Below, piece after piece: positions 11,843 to 23,875 of a stretch of 64,000 nucleotides of DNA. A program made the position numbers and the translations under genes. Below the pieces are notes generated by a model. The model searched no databases. It worked only from the letters and a program-made list of their open reading frames with translations, and was not told the DNA's origin. The stretch covers positions 124,001 to 188,000 of the forward strand of contig JASANH010001470.1 of NCBI GenBank assembly GCA_030248295.1, in the 5' to 3' direction. The stretch comes from Mesodorylaimus sp. YZB2_4 (lineage: Eukaryota; Nematoda; Enoplea; Dorylaimida; Dorylaimidae). The stretch's first letter is position 1. Every line of letters starts with the position of its first letter.

Positions 11843-11908
11843 CTTCTGCCGCCACAGAGTAAACAAAGGGAGAGGATGGAGTGTGATAGGACACCTGGTT
11901 ATCATACA
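11843..11908 (-). pseudogene. Vestigial copy of the MLT-10 repeat tail
   Basis: On the minus strand one frame reads VLSHSILSLCLLCGGRR. It closely matches the end of the proline repeat block of the MLT-10-like gene about 1 kb away (ILSPCLLCGGKRKKR, near 12.86-12.90 kb), and the underlying bases align well over about 65 nt. Nothing else of a second gene is visible. It is most simply a degraded local duplication downstream of the intact gene. Confidence 0.55.
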
Positions 11909-12637
11909 GTATAGCATGGTATATTTGTATCGTAAAGCCACACATACGAGCGTTCCCACTCGCTTACAGTATTGTACGCATGCCACAGCCCAAATTTCTT
12001 GGATGGTGATACCTACATTGTGATCGGACCTTCGTCTGTTTCAAAAAACAAATCTTATCCATAAACTTTCGATCACATCCGGCTCGCCTCACGACATTCA
12101 GGAAAAGCCAACTCTTTAGACAACTACTGAATATACCTTGTGTGCCTTCGCGCTCCTTAGCCCTCGAGTGCGCTGTATAGTGCTTGGCTATGGATGAGGG
12201 CAAGGACAAACTGCTGCTCAGGGCAGTCTGGCTTTTCCTGACTCTTCTGCAACTGGGCGGCGATAAGGCGATGTGCCGTTTAGCCTGTTGAAGTTTGAAA
12301 TACTGTAACGATGACGCTGAAACTAAGCTCGATGAGATATGGCTATTAGCGAAGGACCCCACCAGTCTGTAGATGAAGATAATCATGCGCTGGCTACAAG
12401 TGGTGTGCTTTGCGTCAGTGCAAGACCTCCAACAATTACACTAGAGATACTGTGCAGTGTCATATAAGCATTTACAGTAGGAATGACAGTCGCAACAATT
12501 GTTTTTCCATGCCATACTGAAACCAAAGGTTTAAAAATCACACCACCTGAAAAAGTGCTTGACACAAGTCAGAGTAATGAGCAGTTACAGCGTACTCGTA
12601 TCCGTGCATATATCAATATCTAATCACCATGTCACAA

Positions 12638-15600
12638 CTACCAATCAGCAAATATGTGTTTCAGCAACTTTATATTTTCCCTCAGATCTGGATATCGCTC
12701 AAAATAATTGCTTTTTTCAAAGTACTTCTCGATATCAGCAATTTTTTTATGCGACTTAATTTCACCGATCCAATATAGCTTTTTCGAAAACTCTGCATGA
12801 TCGAAACTGGGGTCTTTCCTGGTCATATTAGCCATTTGTCTGGAAACATCGCGCTTCTTCCTTTTGCCACCACAGAGTAAACAGGGGGAGAGGATGTTGG
12901 GACCATCGGAAGGTGACAGGATGGAGGGTGATAGCACGCCTGGTGATAAGACATTGACGAATAGAACGGCTGGTGATAATATGGCTGGCGATAAGACGAA
13001 CGGGCTGAGAATATTGGGACTTCCCACTGAAGGGTTGAGAATAGCTGGGCCCAGTACATAGGGGGATAAGATAAGTGGCGAGAAAACTGTTGGTGATAAG
13101 ATTTGCGGTGATAAAACAAGAGGCGATATGATAAGAGGAGAGAGCACAGTAGGAGAGAGGATGCCTGGGGTCAACACGATGGGATTGACAATGGTCGGGG
13201 ATAAGACATAGGGACTGAGGATAAATGGATTCAAGACTTCTGGTGATAATATAAACGGCCCAAAAATGTACGGTGATAACACGTATGGACTTAGGACTAA
13301 GGGGCCCAATATGACGTAGGAGAAAGTAGAAGGGCATAGGATTTGAGGGGCCAGAATGTACAACACGCCAACAGTGCCACCTGAGTAGGGAGCATTCACA
13401 CACGGCATTGCAAGCTGCCTTTTCCTCCGCGGCAGATGTCGCGACTCGACTGGTTCAGTAACAAATGCCACGTCTTCATGTTGGTCGTAGTTATTTGCGA
13501 TACCGTCGACTATATCAATCAGGAGCTCCTCCTTCTGAATCTCATCCATTTTAGAATACTCTTTGATATCGAATTGCATAAAATCAGGATCATCGAGGCT
13601 AAAACAAAAAACATTTTAGATGTATGTCAGGTTTTGCCCGCATTTTCGCACCGACTGTACTGCACCCTGAATATTTTACTTTGTGGTATTGCATCGAGTA
13701 TATACTTATTTCTAAAAATATTTTATAATAAATATATGCGCGTTGAACCCATTCTGGCATTTGTACCTGCGTATGTGTTTTTGCATATTTCGAAGTTGGG
13801 TCCCAAGCACAAAGGTGTTACAGTTTGTTGCAAAAGCCTATTTTTGAGAAAAATTGATCTGAAGTTAACTTGCTTTTGGGGGACAATTTCGCCTCGCAGC
13901 AGTCATAGTAGAGAACAAAACACCTTCATGCCAGGAAATTCCCAAGTATCTGCCTCACGTAAGATCTTTATGTTCTGGCTATCTTAGTAACGGTGAGTCT
14001 GACCTACAAATGTCTTTTTCGCTCAGAAAGACCATGCTCGAAGACCGAGGAATCTGAAATGACTCAAAAAGTAAAAAGTGCCATATTATGTGCGAAATAA
14101 AAGGTGCACCGTGATCCTTCGACTTCTCGTGCGCAATCAAAGTTGCAACAGAACTTATGCCTCACCCTGTAGATTAATGACAAGCGTTTTATGTATGTAT
14201 AATAGCTCTTCCGAAAAATTTACCTATTCAGTATACTTGTGAGGCACTGTAAGAATCTACTCCAACATGGCCAGCCTTGAAAATGACCCCCTATGTTACT
14301 ATATATCCCGAAAGTAGATGCCATGAGGACCCCAAAAACGGTAATTATTTCACGGCCAGGTCAGTATTCATGGGACAGGACCCGTCAAAAATAAGTGGAT
14401 CTGAGATTGTCACGACCCGTCCGAGCTCAAAAACAACCTGATCGGCGCACAAAATTCAAATTTCCCGCAGTATTTGCTTCTTTGTCCGCTGTGAGCGCCG
14501 GCGGCTGATCCTCGAATCATCGAATTATCTTCGCTAAACAAATACAATTAGTTCATTTGGATTAATTATGTATGCTTTTCGATATTTCCGTTTGTTTAAA
14601 ATATTAACGCTTCTACATTGTCAACATTATACTAAAATTTCCATGAAAGTTCGGATTTCGGGAGGTTATTTTTTCTTTCATGCATCGATCCTCGGCTTTT
14701 GCACAAAATTTGCTAGGTGGGTTTGAAGTTTGAGACAAAAGAATTTGTTTGCTTGATGGAGCTGCAGAGTAAAAATGGAACGGTCTTGAATTAGCAGCTA
14801 TTTTATCATTGACAAAAAGTGTTTCTCCAGCAAGGCAGAATATGTTTTCTTATCTACTCACAGCAGAAAGGGAGCAGTGTGCCAGCTCAGTGATTACAGT
14901 TTGAATATTTCGTTTTTCCATCCCACGACAACTTGCTGTAGGGTTCATAGGCCCATACACACACAACATGGCCCTCATATAAGTCAGGACACCATGCGCA
15001 ACTGGTCTAGCAAAGTATGTACATTCTGAGGTGGTTGTGCATGCCCAGGGCGCCTAGGTTAAAGTACATCAAGTTACAGCATATCGCTATTGTAAATTTC
15101 GTGTTGTGCCAATCCAGTATTCTGCTTCCGAAATGCGTGAAAGAAATAATAACCTTCCGAAATCCGCACTTTAGTGGAGATTTTTAAGTATAATGTAGAA
15201 AATGTGGGAGGCAAAAATATATTCAACAAACTAAAATATCGAAAAGCATACATAATCAATCCAAATTAAACCATTGCATTCGTTTACCGAGGATAATTCG
15301 ATAATTCGAGGAAAAGCCGCCGGCGCTCACAGCGGACGACAAAGCAAAAATGTGCGGGAAATTTTGAATTTTGCGCGTCGATTAGGTGGTTTTTGTGTTC
15401 AGACGGGTCGTGACAATCTACGATCCACTTATTTTTTGCGCGGTTTGTCACATTTTAAAGCCCATCTCTTTTTACATATTTTACAGCAAAATATAAAGTG
15501 TTTTCTGGCACAAATGCGCGAATGAGAGGAATTTTAATGAAAATTCTTTGATGTACTTTTCGATCCATTTTGTTAATTATAAAAAAGAGGCTGCGTTTTT

Positions 15601-18600
15601 CGAAATATCAAGCATTTGTAGGAAAAGGTGCTCTTTTCAATAAACCGCGTCCGAATCTTTTTGACTGCATATTAGTTGAGCTGTTAAGATTTTTTCATAA
15701 CCCACATTTTTGGACACCAGAAATTTTTGAACGCGTCCTGCTCCATGAATCTTGGCCATCTGGCCGTGCGATGGTTATCGTTTTAGTGGTCCTCATGGCA
15801 TCTACTTTCCAGATACGTAATAATATATCGGGGTCATTTTTCAAGGTCGGCCATTTTTTGGTCGAATTAATCGATTCTTACAGAGTGTGCCTCTTAAATG
15901 TATAATGTGCATATTTGTCATAATGCGTAGTGTATCTTGTATCAAGGGTCTAAAGCATGGTCATACAGTATATTTAAAAGCTGCAGCATAGTATCACAAG
16001 GGTAATCTTGAAAAGAATGGCTTTTTATGCTGGAATAAGCAGACCCTACAGAAAATAAGGTTGATACTGAAATTTGCTCAGATTCGTTTACCTTTAAGAA
16101 AAACGAAAATCGGAATTTCAGACAAAGGTTATTGCACGTAATTGGCGCGCTTTTGCCGTGATTTGCAAGCAGCAGGTCATACTGCAACCACGGTCTCCTA
16201 ATTACAATCACTTTCAATATCAGTTTTTTCGTTCTTCATCATTCCTGATTAAAATTACTAAATTGTTCAAACTGCTAAAAAGTCAATGCCCCGAAAACCT
16301 TGCTCTTCCTCTTATAGGGTTATCATTCCATTCCAATGCTCCTTTCTCTCAAAAACTCATTTTTTTGCATTTTGTCGAGAAAAGGATCCGGAGTTGAGTG
16401 AAATGCAGCAAGTCAATCTTACCATATCTTCCATGGAACCAAGTATTGTATTACCTTTTTCTAATGTTGCTTACCACGTGCTGCCGAATGATTAGGTGAA
16501 GATGACGGTCTGCTTAAAACGTGCCCCAGAAGTCCGCAGCAGGATTTTTGCACCCTAAAAATTTTGTGCGCTAGTTGAAGCAGACCATTATTTTCACCTG
16601 ATCACCCGTTACTGTATCTTTTCAGGCAAAAAAGTTCGAATAATTGGTGAGTGCAGTCTCCACATACAGAATTAAATTTGTGACATGTTTGACAAACTTG
16701 AATGAAACTTTTTCGCGCACATTACTGACCATGCCCGTGAACAGTACGTACAGTTCAATTCTGCACCTCAACTCTGTGCCTTTAAATCACTGGAGATATT
16801 CCAAAACCTTTGTAAGCTTACATGATAATGTGAAAACCTAAAGTTAACTACCTAAAATCACGAAATTAAAAGTGTCTTACTCTTTGCCGTAAACTTTTTG
16901 CATTTGTTCTTCATCCAAGTAAGAAAATCCCCTCTTGTTCACTTCGTGCCACTGATGTTCATTCAGACCGGCGAATATTTCTCCAACCGAGACGTACTTG
17001 GCATCAAATAATCTTTTATAGGGCACAGTTTGATTGCCATACCAGGACACTGATGCAACATCCAATAATTCTTGGAATTTATCCGACTCTATCATTCGCA
17101 TATAATCTGCTGTTCCTGTTACTTCTAAGAAGAATTTTAACCAGGCTAATTGTTGCTCGGAGGGAAGTAATGACAAAAGTTGCGGGATCGATGCTATGCT
17201 ATTCGGGGAATCATAAAGCGATAAGAAGTCAGGTGATAAGAAGGATGGTTTATTGGATTTCCCATCGTCAAACATTGATAAGAGAGTTGGCGATAAGAAG
17301 TTGATATTATCTTCAGCCTGCGATGCAGCCACACCACCACGTTTTGTTCGAACCAGTGGGTCGTCAGCTTTGCGAAATTTGTCTCGAATTCCTCTTCGAG
17401 CTTTATTAATTTTGGCCGTTTGTATGCTATCTTTCATGAGGAACAAGGGGGCTGTCATAATGTTGGTGAGTAGGGAGTGGAAGATGGAATCATCACCGTG
17501 ACCAGTCTCCGTTACCAGACCAACTGGCTGTAGGCCATGTTTCGACAGGCGTGGGCGAGGATCCTTGGCTTCTTTTAGCGCCTTGTCCAAATCTGGCATT
17601 CGTCCCCACGGGCCAGTCACGTTCTTCAGGGATTTGACCATTTCTGCCAGCACAGTGGCAACATTTATGCTTAGCTGGTCCATTTCATTATGTGGCCCGT
17701 ACTGTCTGGGAGAGGGCTTTGGTGGTGGCGGTTGAGTGGGCAGTGCAGCTGCAGGCAGGACCATATCGGACCATTTCCCAGACATTTCAACAATATCCAA
17801 GCCATCTGGTGTTTTTCCACGCCTAGTAGCTCGATCTTGATCACCATGTGGAAAAGGCGAGTCTCTCAGTGGTTGAGTTTGTTTTGGTTTCTTTTCATAT
17901 TGCTTCTCTTTTTCTATTTTTAATTGCCTTAGTCTCCATCGCATGACTGGCACGAGGCAATTTCCGTATTGTCTGCTATTAAATGCAGTTTTGATGCAAT
18001 TCTCGAAGGTTGCCTTGACTGTGGAATCTGCTGGCAGATACGGATAGAAGCCTTGGGCAAGTGTGGCCAAGAACATGGTGTTTCCTCGTTCTCGCATGTA
18101 CCTCCAAACCTCGGTTTCTGTTCCGTTTGGTGCTTCCTTCAAGTTGGCAAAATCGAATGCTGGTTGGTCTGGTTGTGGAGGCAAAGGGGAGTCGAAAAAT
18201 TGAGCTTGGGCTGAAAAGAGTGGCAATAAGGTTCTGACGCTTTCAATTATCGAAACAAGACTCATAAGAAGCTGGAAGGGCAGGTGGGGGAAGGGGGGGA
18301 GGGGGTGGGGTGGCTTTGAAGGGAATCCTACCATGGGATAGAGCAGTTAGGTCCTCGAAGAAAAGTGATAACAAGTGGCGAGATACTGTAAGAGAGGATC
18401 TGTGTTTGATAAAACGAGAGGCAAAATCATAGTAGAATCGAATTAACTCAGGAAGACAGGATTAGAAGCCTAAAAAGGTCATATTCCAATTGGAGAACGG
18501 AACTTTCGTGAGTCATTATTGTGCCATTACCGGAAATTACAAATTGGTGATCAAATAAAAAACAGAATATATCAATCTCTTTCACCAGGGCCCTACCGTT

Positions 18601-18657
18601 TATGGTTGTGATAAAACCCAAGCATAGGATGATCTCCATAATCACCACAAATCTCAT
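12638..18657 (-). CDS. MLT-10-like moulting protein, secreted, LSP-repeat
   Basis: Three minus-strand exons: 18657-18597, 18210-16881 and 13598-12638; 783 aa, phases agree. Exon 1 encodes a signal peptide and the join gives INAQAQ, a good cleavage site. Exon 2 is the conserved MLT-10 N-terminal region, with NFLSPTLLSMFDD and PSFLSPDFLSLYD before a helical segment. Exon 3 has about 30 pentapeptide-like units of the form LSPxV/I (about residues 542-702). These are bracketed by basic sites RRKR (521-524) and KRKKR (709-713) that could be cut by furin-type proteases. MLT-10 family proteins are made by the nematode hypodermis and needed for moulting. The 3.3-kb second intron contains a long-inverted-repeat element. 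A longer ORF with ATG at 18334 reads through intron 1; the signal-peptide model is preferred. Confidence 0.85.
14232..15904. mobile_element. Long-TIR foldback element in the MLT-10-like intron, TA-flanked
   Basis: The left arm (about 14234-14690) is the inverted counterpart of the right arm (about 15128-15902). Matches include the outer GAGGCAC/GTGCCTC ends, the GGTCCTCATGGCATCTACTT block, ACGGGTCGTGACAATCT, GCCGCCGGCGCTCACAGCGG and the TATGCTTTTCGATATTT block. The right arm has about 300 extra bases (about 15465-15765). The outermost ends are bordered by TA, as for Tc1/mariner-type insertions, but the superfamily is unproven. The short ORFs inside are shadows of the repeat. Confidence 0.8.
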
Positions 18658-20075
18658 GTATTCGCTCCACAATCTTTGACCAAGTCTAGTGCAAGTGCAG
18701 GGCGATTTAGTAATGACGTATGGGCTAAATAACCCAAATATATTGACGTAACGTCTTCCACTTTTCACTTTTCACCCATTTCTTGGAACTTCGGCCTTGG
18801 GGAGGAGTCCTTGCATTTATGCACTCCCTGCACCTTTTACGGTCACTTATAGTCAGCTCGTGTTAATTCTTATGAAAACATTGCGTCAGGACGCGTACCA
18901 CTTTCGCCTAAAGTTTTATCGACACGCGGCCTCCTTTGAGTGTGCAATCGGATCATACGCTGAAAAAGTTTTGAGTTGGGAACGTGCGGAATTACATGCT
19001 GTATGCGGCCCTATCATTTCTACGGTCAAGGATTTACTGTACGCGCGGCGGGAACCTGTAAAGTCCAGTTACGCGCTGTTTAGAAAAAGTTGATTTCTCT
19101 TGAAATCTTATTGAATCTTCTGCTGCTTGACAAAGCGGAGAGATTTCTGAACCTAGCGAGAAAAACTCATGGGTGGCGCCCGTAAACGTCCTTGTAACTT
19201 CATGACTTACGCTGTGCCGTGCGAGATTTGACAGATTCGCAGCATGTTTGAAACCAGATTTTCTATACAGTTTTCACTGTGCAAACAGAGGGCATTTCAT
19301 GCGTACTCAATGAATTTTTTGACTTAAGAAGATAAATCGTTCGGACAATGAACCAAGCAGCGTTTTGAAAATACAAAAACAACTGTCATGTGGCATTAGT
19401 GACATTAGATCAATCATGCCATATGCGCATCCTATAAATTTTGTTTGTGCTGGGAGAAAACCTAAAATTTTTTGCCCATGATCTTTGCTTCGCGAATTCA
19501 TTGAAAAGGCACTCGTTTTCCATGCGACCTCAGCATATTCTGAATAAAACATTGACATTTGAATAATTCTGTAGAAAACTGAGGCAAATAAAATTAAAGT
19601 TGTAAGCCAAACAAGCAAAACAAGTGATAAGCAGCAAAAAGCATGCACCCTTTGTTGCGAAACTGTCTTTGCGAGGGCGTGGCCTGACAAAGAAAAATAA
19701 AAGGCGAAGTGAAGAAACCAACGAAACTCCCCTGAAGGCAATCAGTAGGCTACAAGAATATTTGCAGAGTGCACTCGGCCCTCCCTAGCTTTCGCTTGGG
19801 AAAAAAAGATGCTAAGCCTCACGGTTCCTCGCCTGCTAGCTCTCTTGATTGGCAGGGCCCTCTTGTTTCAATTAATTTTCAGCATCAATGCTCGTCAGCA
19901 GTTTTTTACGACAAGGCCTAACTAACAGAATTTCAATGGCGTTTTTTTCAGCAGCTTGAGATTCTAGGAGGCAGAGCTGCTCTTCGTTTTCGCGGCAGCT
20001 TGGCTAACTTTTAGCGCCGGAAGGAGGACATCGGACTCTACTTCAAACTCTCCATCAAAACTGTACTATATCGCC
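18658..20075. other. Intergenic region between divergent MLT-10-like and GPCR genes
   Basis: The two flanking genes point away from each other, so this 1.4-kb stretch should hold both promoters. A 144-codon minus-strand ORF at 19307-19741 is hydrophobic but has no recognisable domain and no splice context. It was not accepted as a gene. No TATA or initiator could be assigned with confidence. Confidence 0.4.
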
Positions 20076-21113
20076 ATGTGGGTGAAAAATTTGCTAGTTA
20101 GTTTACAAATCTTTGTTTTCTTGTTAGGCCTTGCTAATGTACCTGTTTTATTCCATGTTAGTAAGAATAATTTGTTTAAAACTCCTACTAATATTTTAAT
20201 ATTTAATTTGTGTCTGTCTGATCTGCTCTACATTTTATTTTTGCCCCTTGTAACTGCTGTCAAGCTCTCTGGCGATTGGATGTTTGGTGTAACCACGTGC
20301 AAATTGTTCCATCTAATTGATGCTAGTGCTAAATGTGTCAGCGTCATCTTTGTCAGTGCACTGTCCATGGATTGCTTTTTATTGATTTGCAATCCTGCTT
20401 TGTCCAATCGCAGTCTGTGTAAGAAATTGTTTCTTTTCGCATCGTTCTTGGCTTGGATCGCTACGTGTTCAATTATGCTGCCGCTATACTTGTTTAGCGC
20501 AGTTATCGGGGATGCGACAAATGGTCGACTTTGTACTGTGGTGTGGCCTGTAAGTAACGAGCTCCCACCGTCTTATAGTCGGGACGCTGCCACTCTCAAC
20601 CGCTGCGTCAACGCATCAATCAATCGACATTTATTACAGCATCGGAGGGAAAATGGCACAGATTTCTCATGGCCAGGCAGCTACTGCGAGGAACCTACAA
20701 TGTCAGGCCACAGTCAAACAGCATCAGCTCATTTGTACTTTACCAACGCTCTATTCATTTTTTACTTTTGTCTTCCGACGGTGTGTATGATTGCATTATA
20801 CATCAAAGTGATCAATGGACTCCAAACCAGGAAATTTGAAGAATACCATAGCTTCATGCAAACAAAAGTGCACAAACGAGCGAGATTATTGGTAGGAATG
20901 GCACTGACGCTTCATATAATTTGTTGGCTACCCTACTGGCTACAGTTTATTGTGGTCACTTATGCTGACATCGTGTTTAACAGGACTGTTAGATCTTTTT
21001 TCAATTTTGTCCATCTTTTGCCCTATCTGAACTGCGCTCTAAATCCTTTTTTATATAAGCCGATCATGGAACTATTCAGGAGGCTGAACAGGACAGGTTT
21101 CTGTCAGCTATGA
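20076..21113 (+). CDS. Rhodopsin-family (class A) GPCR, likely peptide receptor
   Basis: A single open exon encodes 345 aa with seven hydrophobic segments. Visible landmarks are the TM1 Asn (GLAN), TM2 NLCLSDLL, a Cys at the TM3 start (TTCKLF), TM6 CWLPYW and TM7 LNCALNPFLY. The layout is closest to somatostatin/allatostatin-C/galanin-type peptide receptors, but the ligand cannot be named. At the end of TM3 the usual DRY triplet reads DCF (ALSMDCFLLICNP), so the Arg that locks the inactive state is missing. Only about seven residues precede TM1. The same frame stays open upstream to a stop near 19965, so an N-terminal exon may be missing. The protein is expected at the plasma membrane. Confidence 0.82.
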   Translation: MWVKNLLVSLQIFVFLLGLANVPVLFHVSKNNLFKTPTNILIFNLCLSDLLYILFLPLVTAVKLSGDWMFGVTTCKLFHLIDASAKCVSVIFVSALSMDCFLLICNPALSNRSLCKKLFLFASFLAWIATCSIMLPLYLFSAVIGDATNGRLCTVVWPVSNELPPSYSRDAATLNRCVNASINRHLLQHRRENGTDFSWPGSYCEEPTMSGHSQTASAHLYFTNALFIFYFCLPTVCMIALYIKVINGLQTRKFEEYHSFMQTKVHKRARLLVGMALTLHIICWLPYWLQFIVVTYADIVFNRTVRSFFNFVHLLPYLNCALNPFLYKPIMELFRRLNRTGFCQL

Positions 21114-21934
21114 CCCGAATGAACTTTTTAAATGTTTTTAGGTTCAGCCTGTTTAAGCTTGGTTTTCCAGATTTTAGATGCAGCAGTTTATTTTGCTTGA
21201 ACTGTTCCCGCCAAAATACTAAACTCACGGTCATTTGTAACCGTCCATTTCCACAGACCTTCTTCAAAGGAAAAGAAAACATCAGTTTCATGTGCATGTT
21301 TCGCCACATCACCAAACTCTTATGATTATGCATGTAGCCGATTCAGTGTCAAAATTTTTATTTTGTGATTGATCATATTAGACATAACGGAAATCCTGCA
21401 TATTGATGTTCTATGAGCGTTAAAATACGTAATGAATGATTTTTTAGTTGTTCAGTATGTTCTGTACTGTAAATCCTGTTGAAGCCCTACCTTCAAGGTC
21501 AAAACGCCAATTATAAGGGGTCTCATTGTGACACCTGGGAACATGTGAGTACTCTTGTAAAACATGAATACAATGTCGATCAAGGTCTTTGAATTTTGTA
21601 TGAGCGATAATTAACGCTTTAGCGGGACTGATCAGAATGCCTGAACGAACAAGTAATGGTACCGACAACTGTGACTCTGAAAATGGGTATGCCGTGTCGA
21701 CCGCGGAGCAGGATGGGTCATCACAGTTAGAATCCGTCTCAAACTAAAAATTTTTGGGATGAGAGGGAAGAATACTGTAGGAACGTTGAAAACTGACATA
21801 AAAAACCGAGAGTTGCACGCTTTTGTGCAGACAGCTCTGCTGCAGGGCACCAGTCGGCTTTGAGCAATGCTTGTTCCTATGTGCCTTGTCACTAATTATG
21901 TAAAATAAAAAATGCACAAATGCTGTCCTTCCTC
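21114..21934. other. Intergenic stretch without recognised gene
   Basis: Only short unremarkable frames are present between the GPCR stop and the minus-strand gag-like ORF. No repeats with clear ends were recognised here. Confidence 0.4.
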
Positions 21935-22402
21935 CTAGGCGAGACGGAATGCTAGGAGAACGATGACGATGACATTCACAGGATCGTCGTTGCGGATCCG
22001 CAGATCTGGCATTGGGGATCGCTTACCCTGGGCTGCTGCTGTTGTTTTGGCCTGCGCGTCCTGGAGGGCTTTGAGCTGTGCTTCGAGGGCAGCCGTCTTC
22101 AATCGATTATGAGCCCACTGCTGTTTTCGCTGTTCGATGTTGCGTCGGGCCTCCTCTGCCAACTTCTTGGAGGCTTCGGCTTCCTTTAATGCTCGCTCAG
22201 CTCGTTGCTTAGAAGATGCCAAATGCGCGTTGAACTGTTTGGCTTGAAGATATGACAACGGCGGTCGTTTGCTGCTTGTACTTGGCTGGTCGTCATCGGC
22301 CGATGGTTGCTGAGCAATATCAGGGTCGGTACCGTCGCCGAATATGATCTGAACCGTCGTCGCTGGTTCAGAGTCGTCATCGTTGTTTGGCGGATCAGCC
22401 AT
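21935..22402 (-). CDS. Coiled-coil ORF, possible retroelement gag N-terminus
   Basis: From an ATG at 22402 the frame begins with a very acidic MADPPNNDDDSEPATT segment. It continues with a Ser/Pro linker and a long Ala/Gln/Lys/Glu-rich helix (about residues 55-140) that looks like a coiled coil. It then runs into a short hydrophobic tail that may be intron (donor-like CCTGTGAATG). No zinc knuckle, protease or RT follows. About 60 bases upstream lies a primer-binding-site-like word, so it may be the start of an LTR-element gag. A host gene exon is an equal alternative. I do not recognise a homologue. Confidence 0.4.
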   Translation of the reverse strand: MADPPNNDDDSEPATTVQIIFGDGTDPDIAQQPSADDDQPSTSSKRPPLSYLQAKQFNAHLASSKQRAERALKEAEASKKLAEEARRNIEQRKQQWAHNRLKTAALEAQLKALQDAQAKTTAAAQGKRSPMPDLRIRNDDPVNVIVIVLLAFRLA

Positions 22403-22442
22403 TGGAAATGTCGGAAAAATAGCGAAATCGAATCGGATCGAG

Positions 22443-22800
22443 CTCTCAGAGCCCCACCAATGACGGGCGGGAGTGAATAGATTAATATGCGGCACACAGG
22501 GTTGCGAGACTGGCATAAGGAACCAATGTAAGACGTTAGTCTCACAACAAGTCGAATGTTGATATAGATTTACTACGACCGCACCGCATGGAACACCGGT
22601 GAGACTAACTAGGATACCAACAAGAGGTTATTAGTGCAATTCGAAAAACAAAGGAAGACAAGGGAACCAGTCAGCATGACCTGTACCCGATGTTGATTTA
22701 GGCCTAACAGGCAAAGATAGCATAAGTGCACCACACACAGATGACATTATCATGGCACACAAACTAGAGCTTATATCCCCCTGACACCTCTGCGTAAACT
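22443..22800 (-). mobile_element. Possible LTR 3' end with primer-binding-site-like word
   Basis: On the minus strand CCCGTCA is followed by T and then TGGTGGGGCTCTGAGAGCTC. The latter would be complementary to a tRNA 3' end of the form ...GCCCCACCA. A TATAAGC box lies about 300 bases upstream (about 22770). The same CA-T-TGG arrangement occurs at 10.75 kb. There is no second LTR copy in the window, so the call is tentative. Confidence 0.3.
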
Positions 22801-22869
22801 GCCCCGACATTCGTCCCAGCTGGGTCCTGAATTCAAGGTGTGCTTTGGCAAGTCCTTCTCCACTTGCAG

Positions 22870-23250
22870 TTTCAGATCAGCATCGACCAGTTTGACCCCA
22901 GCATCGCCTGATCTGACCCTGGGATGTATTCCGATCCCAATCTGACCCATGTGCCGATCCGCTTCAAAAAACAACGTTGGCACTGCGTTCTCACCAACCT
23001 CCTCTGTTTTTTCGCTGTCACTGCATATTGCACCACGTTTAAAGGATACAAGAGAGCTGACCAGCGCCTTAAGGGGGTTACATGCTGATTTGGGAAAAAA
23101 AACTGAATTTCCTCATCACAGTATGCCATAACTTATACCCAACATATAAAGTGCGAAAAATTTTAGTCGCCAATCCAGCCGATCCAGCGGTATCGGGTTA
23201 GGAACCAATCCACCCCTTGGATTGGCGGGTCAGTTCGGCCGGATCGGTGG
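22870..23250. repeat. Diverged single-arm copy of the GATC foldback element
   Basis: The region 22965-23130 resembles the arms of the element at 2.2-3.0 kb: GGCACTG, TCACCAACCT, CGCTGTCACT, ACCAGCGCC and TGCTGATTTG occur in order. It is flanked by GATCCGATC-type words on both sides (22885-22960 and 23170-23250). It indicates that the element is a dispersed family. Confidence 0.65.
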
Positions 23251-23875
23251 TGTGTAACTGGACGATTCTGGCTTTGACCCTCTTAAAGTTCTGTATACCA
23301 CGTATGCAGTGCATGCTTTAAGGAAGTGATAAATAATTATAGTGCCAGTTTTTTGTTCGAAATTTTGCTCCGATACAATACGAGTGTTCGTCACTGCCGT
23401 CATGAGCACAAAGGTTTTTTTAAACACGTAACCTCCGTCAGTACCGAAATGTTTGACGATCGATTTTTATCCCAAACATGCCATCCCCTTGTTTATGCTT
23501 GTGAACAAAGAGCACACACCCGTTTCGTGCAAAGTAAATAAAACTGTCGCAAAATGCCAGCTGAGCAACTGGTCCAACAAGCGAGCTCGCGAACCAGCAC
23601 TAGGCGCTGGACCGTTTCGCCTAATCGCCCCTGCTAGCTTTTGCATTTGCCCTTGTTTCTTACGTTTTATCGGTGTGCTACGCAACTGGTACGAATTCCA
23701 TCCTACTGGAAACAGCTATAGGAAATATGAAAAATACGGTCGCACTCGGCGGCTGACAGCTGATCACACCAGTCCAACCTTTTCCAAAGAAGAATCGCTT
23801 AGCTTTCGATTGCGCCCTTCAACGTTTAAGCTGAACTTGGAACGGTGTCTATTGTACTTGTCCGGGCGACCAAAT

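Noticed and set aside
12823-13403. Alternative minus-strand frames across the LSP repeats
   Set aside because: The regular nucleotide repeat keeps all frames open; only one encodes the LSPxV/I units and joins in phase to the upstream exon.
19307-19741. 144-codon hydrophobic minus-strand ORF
   Set aside because: No domain, no splice partners, and two overlapping frames look equally hydrophobic, as expected for AT-rich non-coding sequence.
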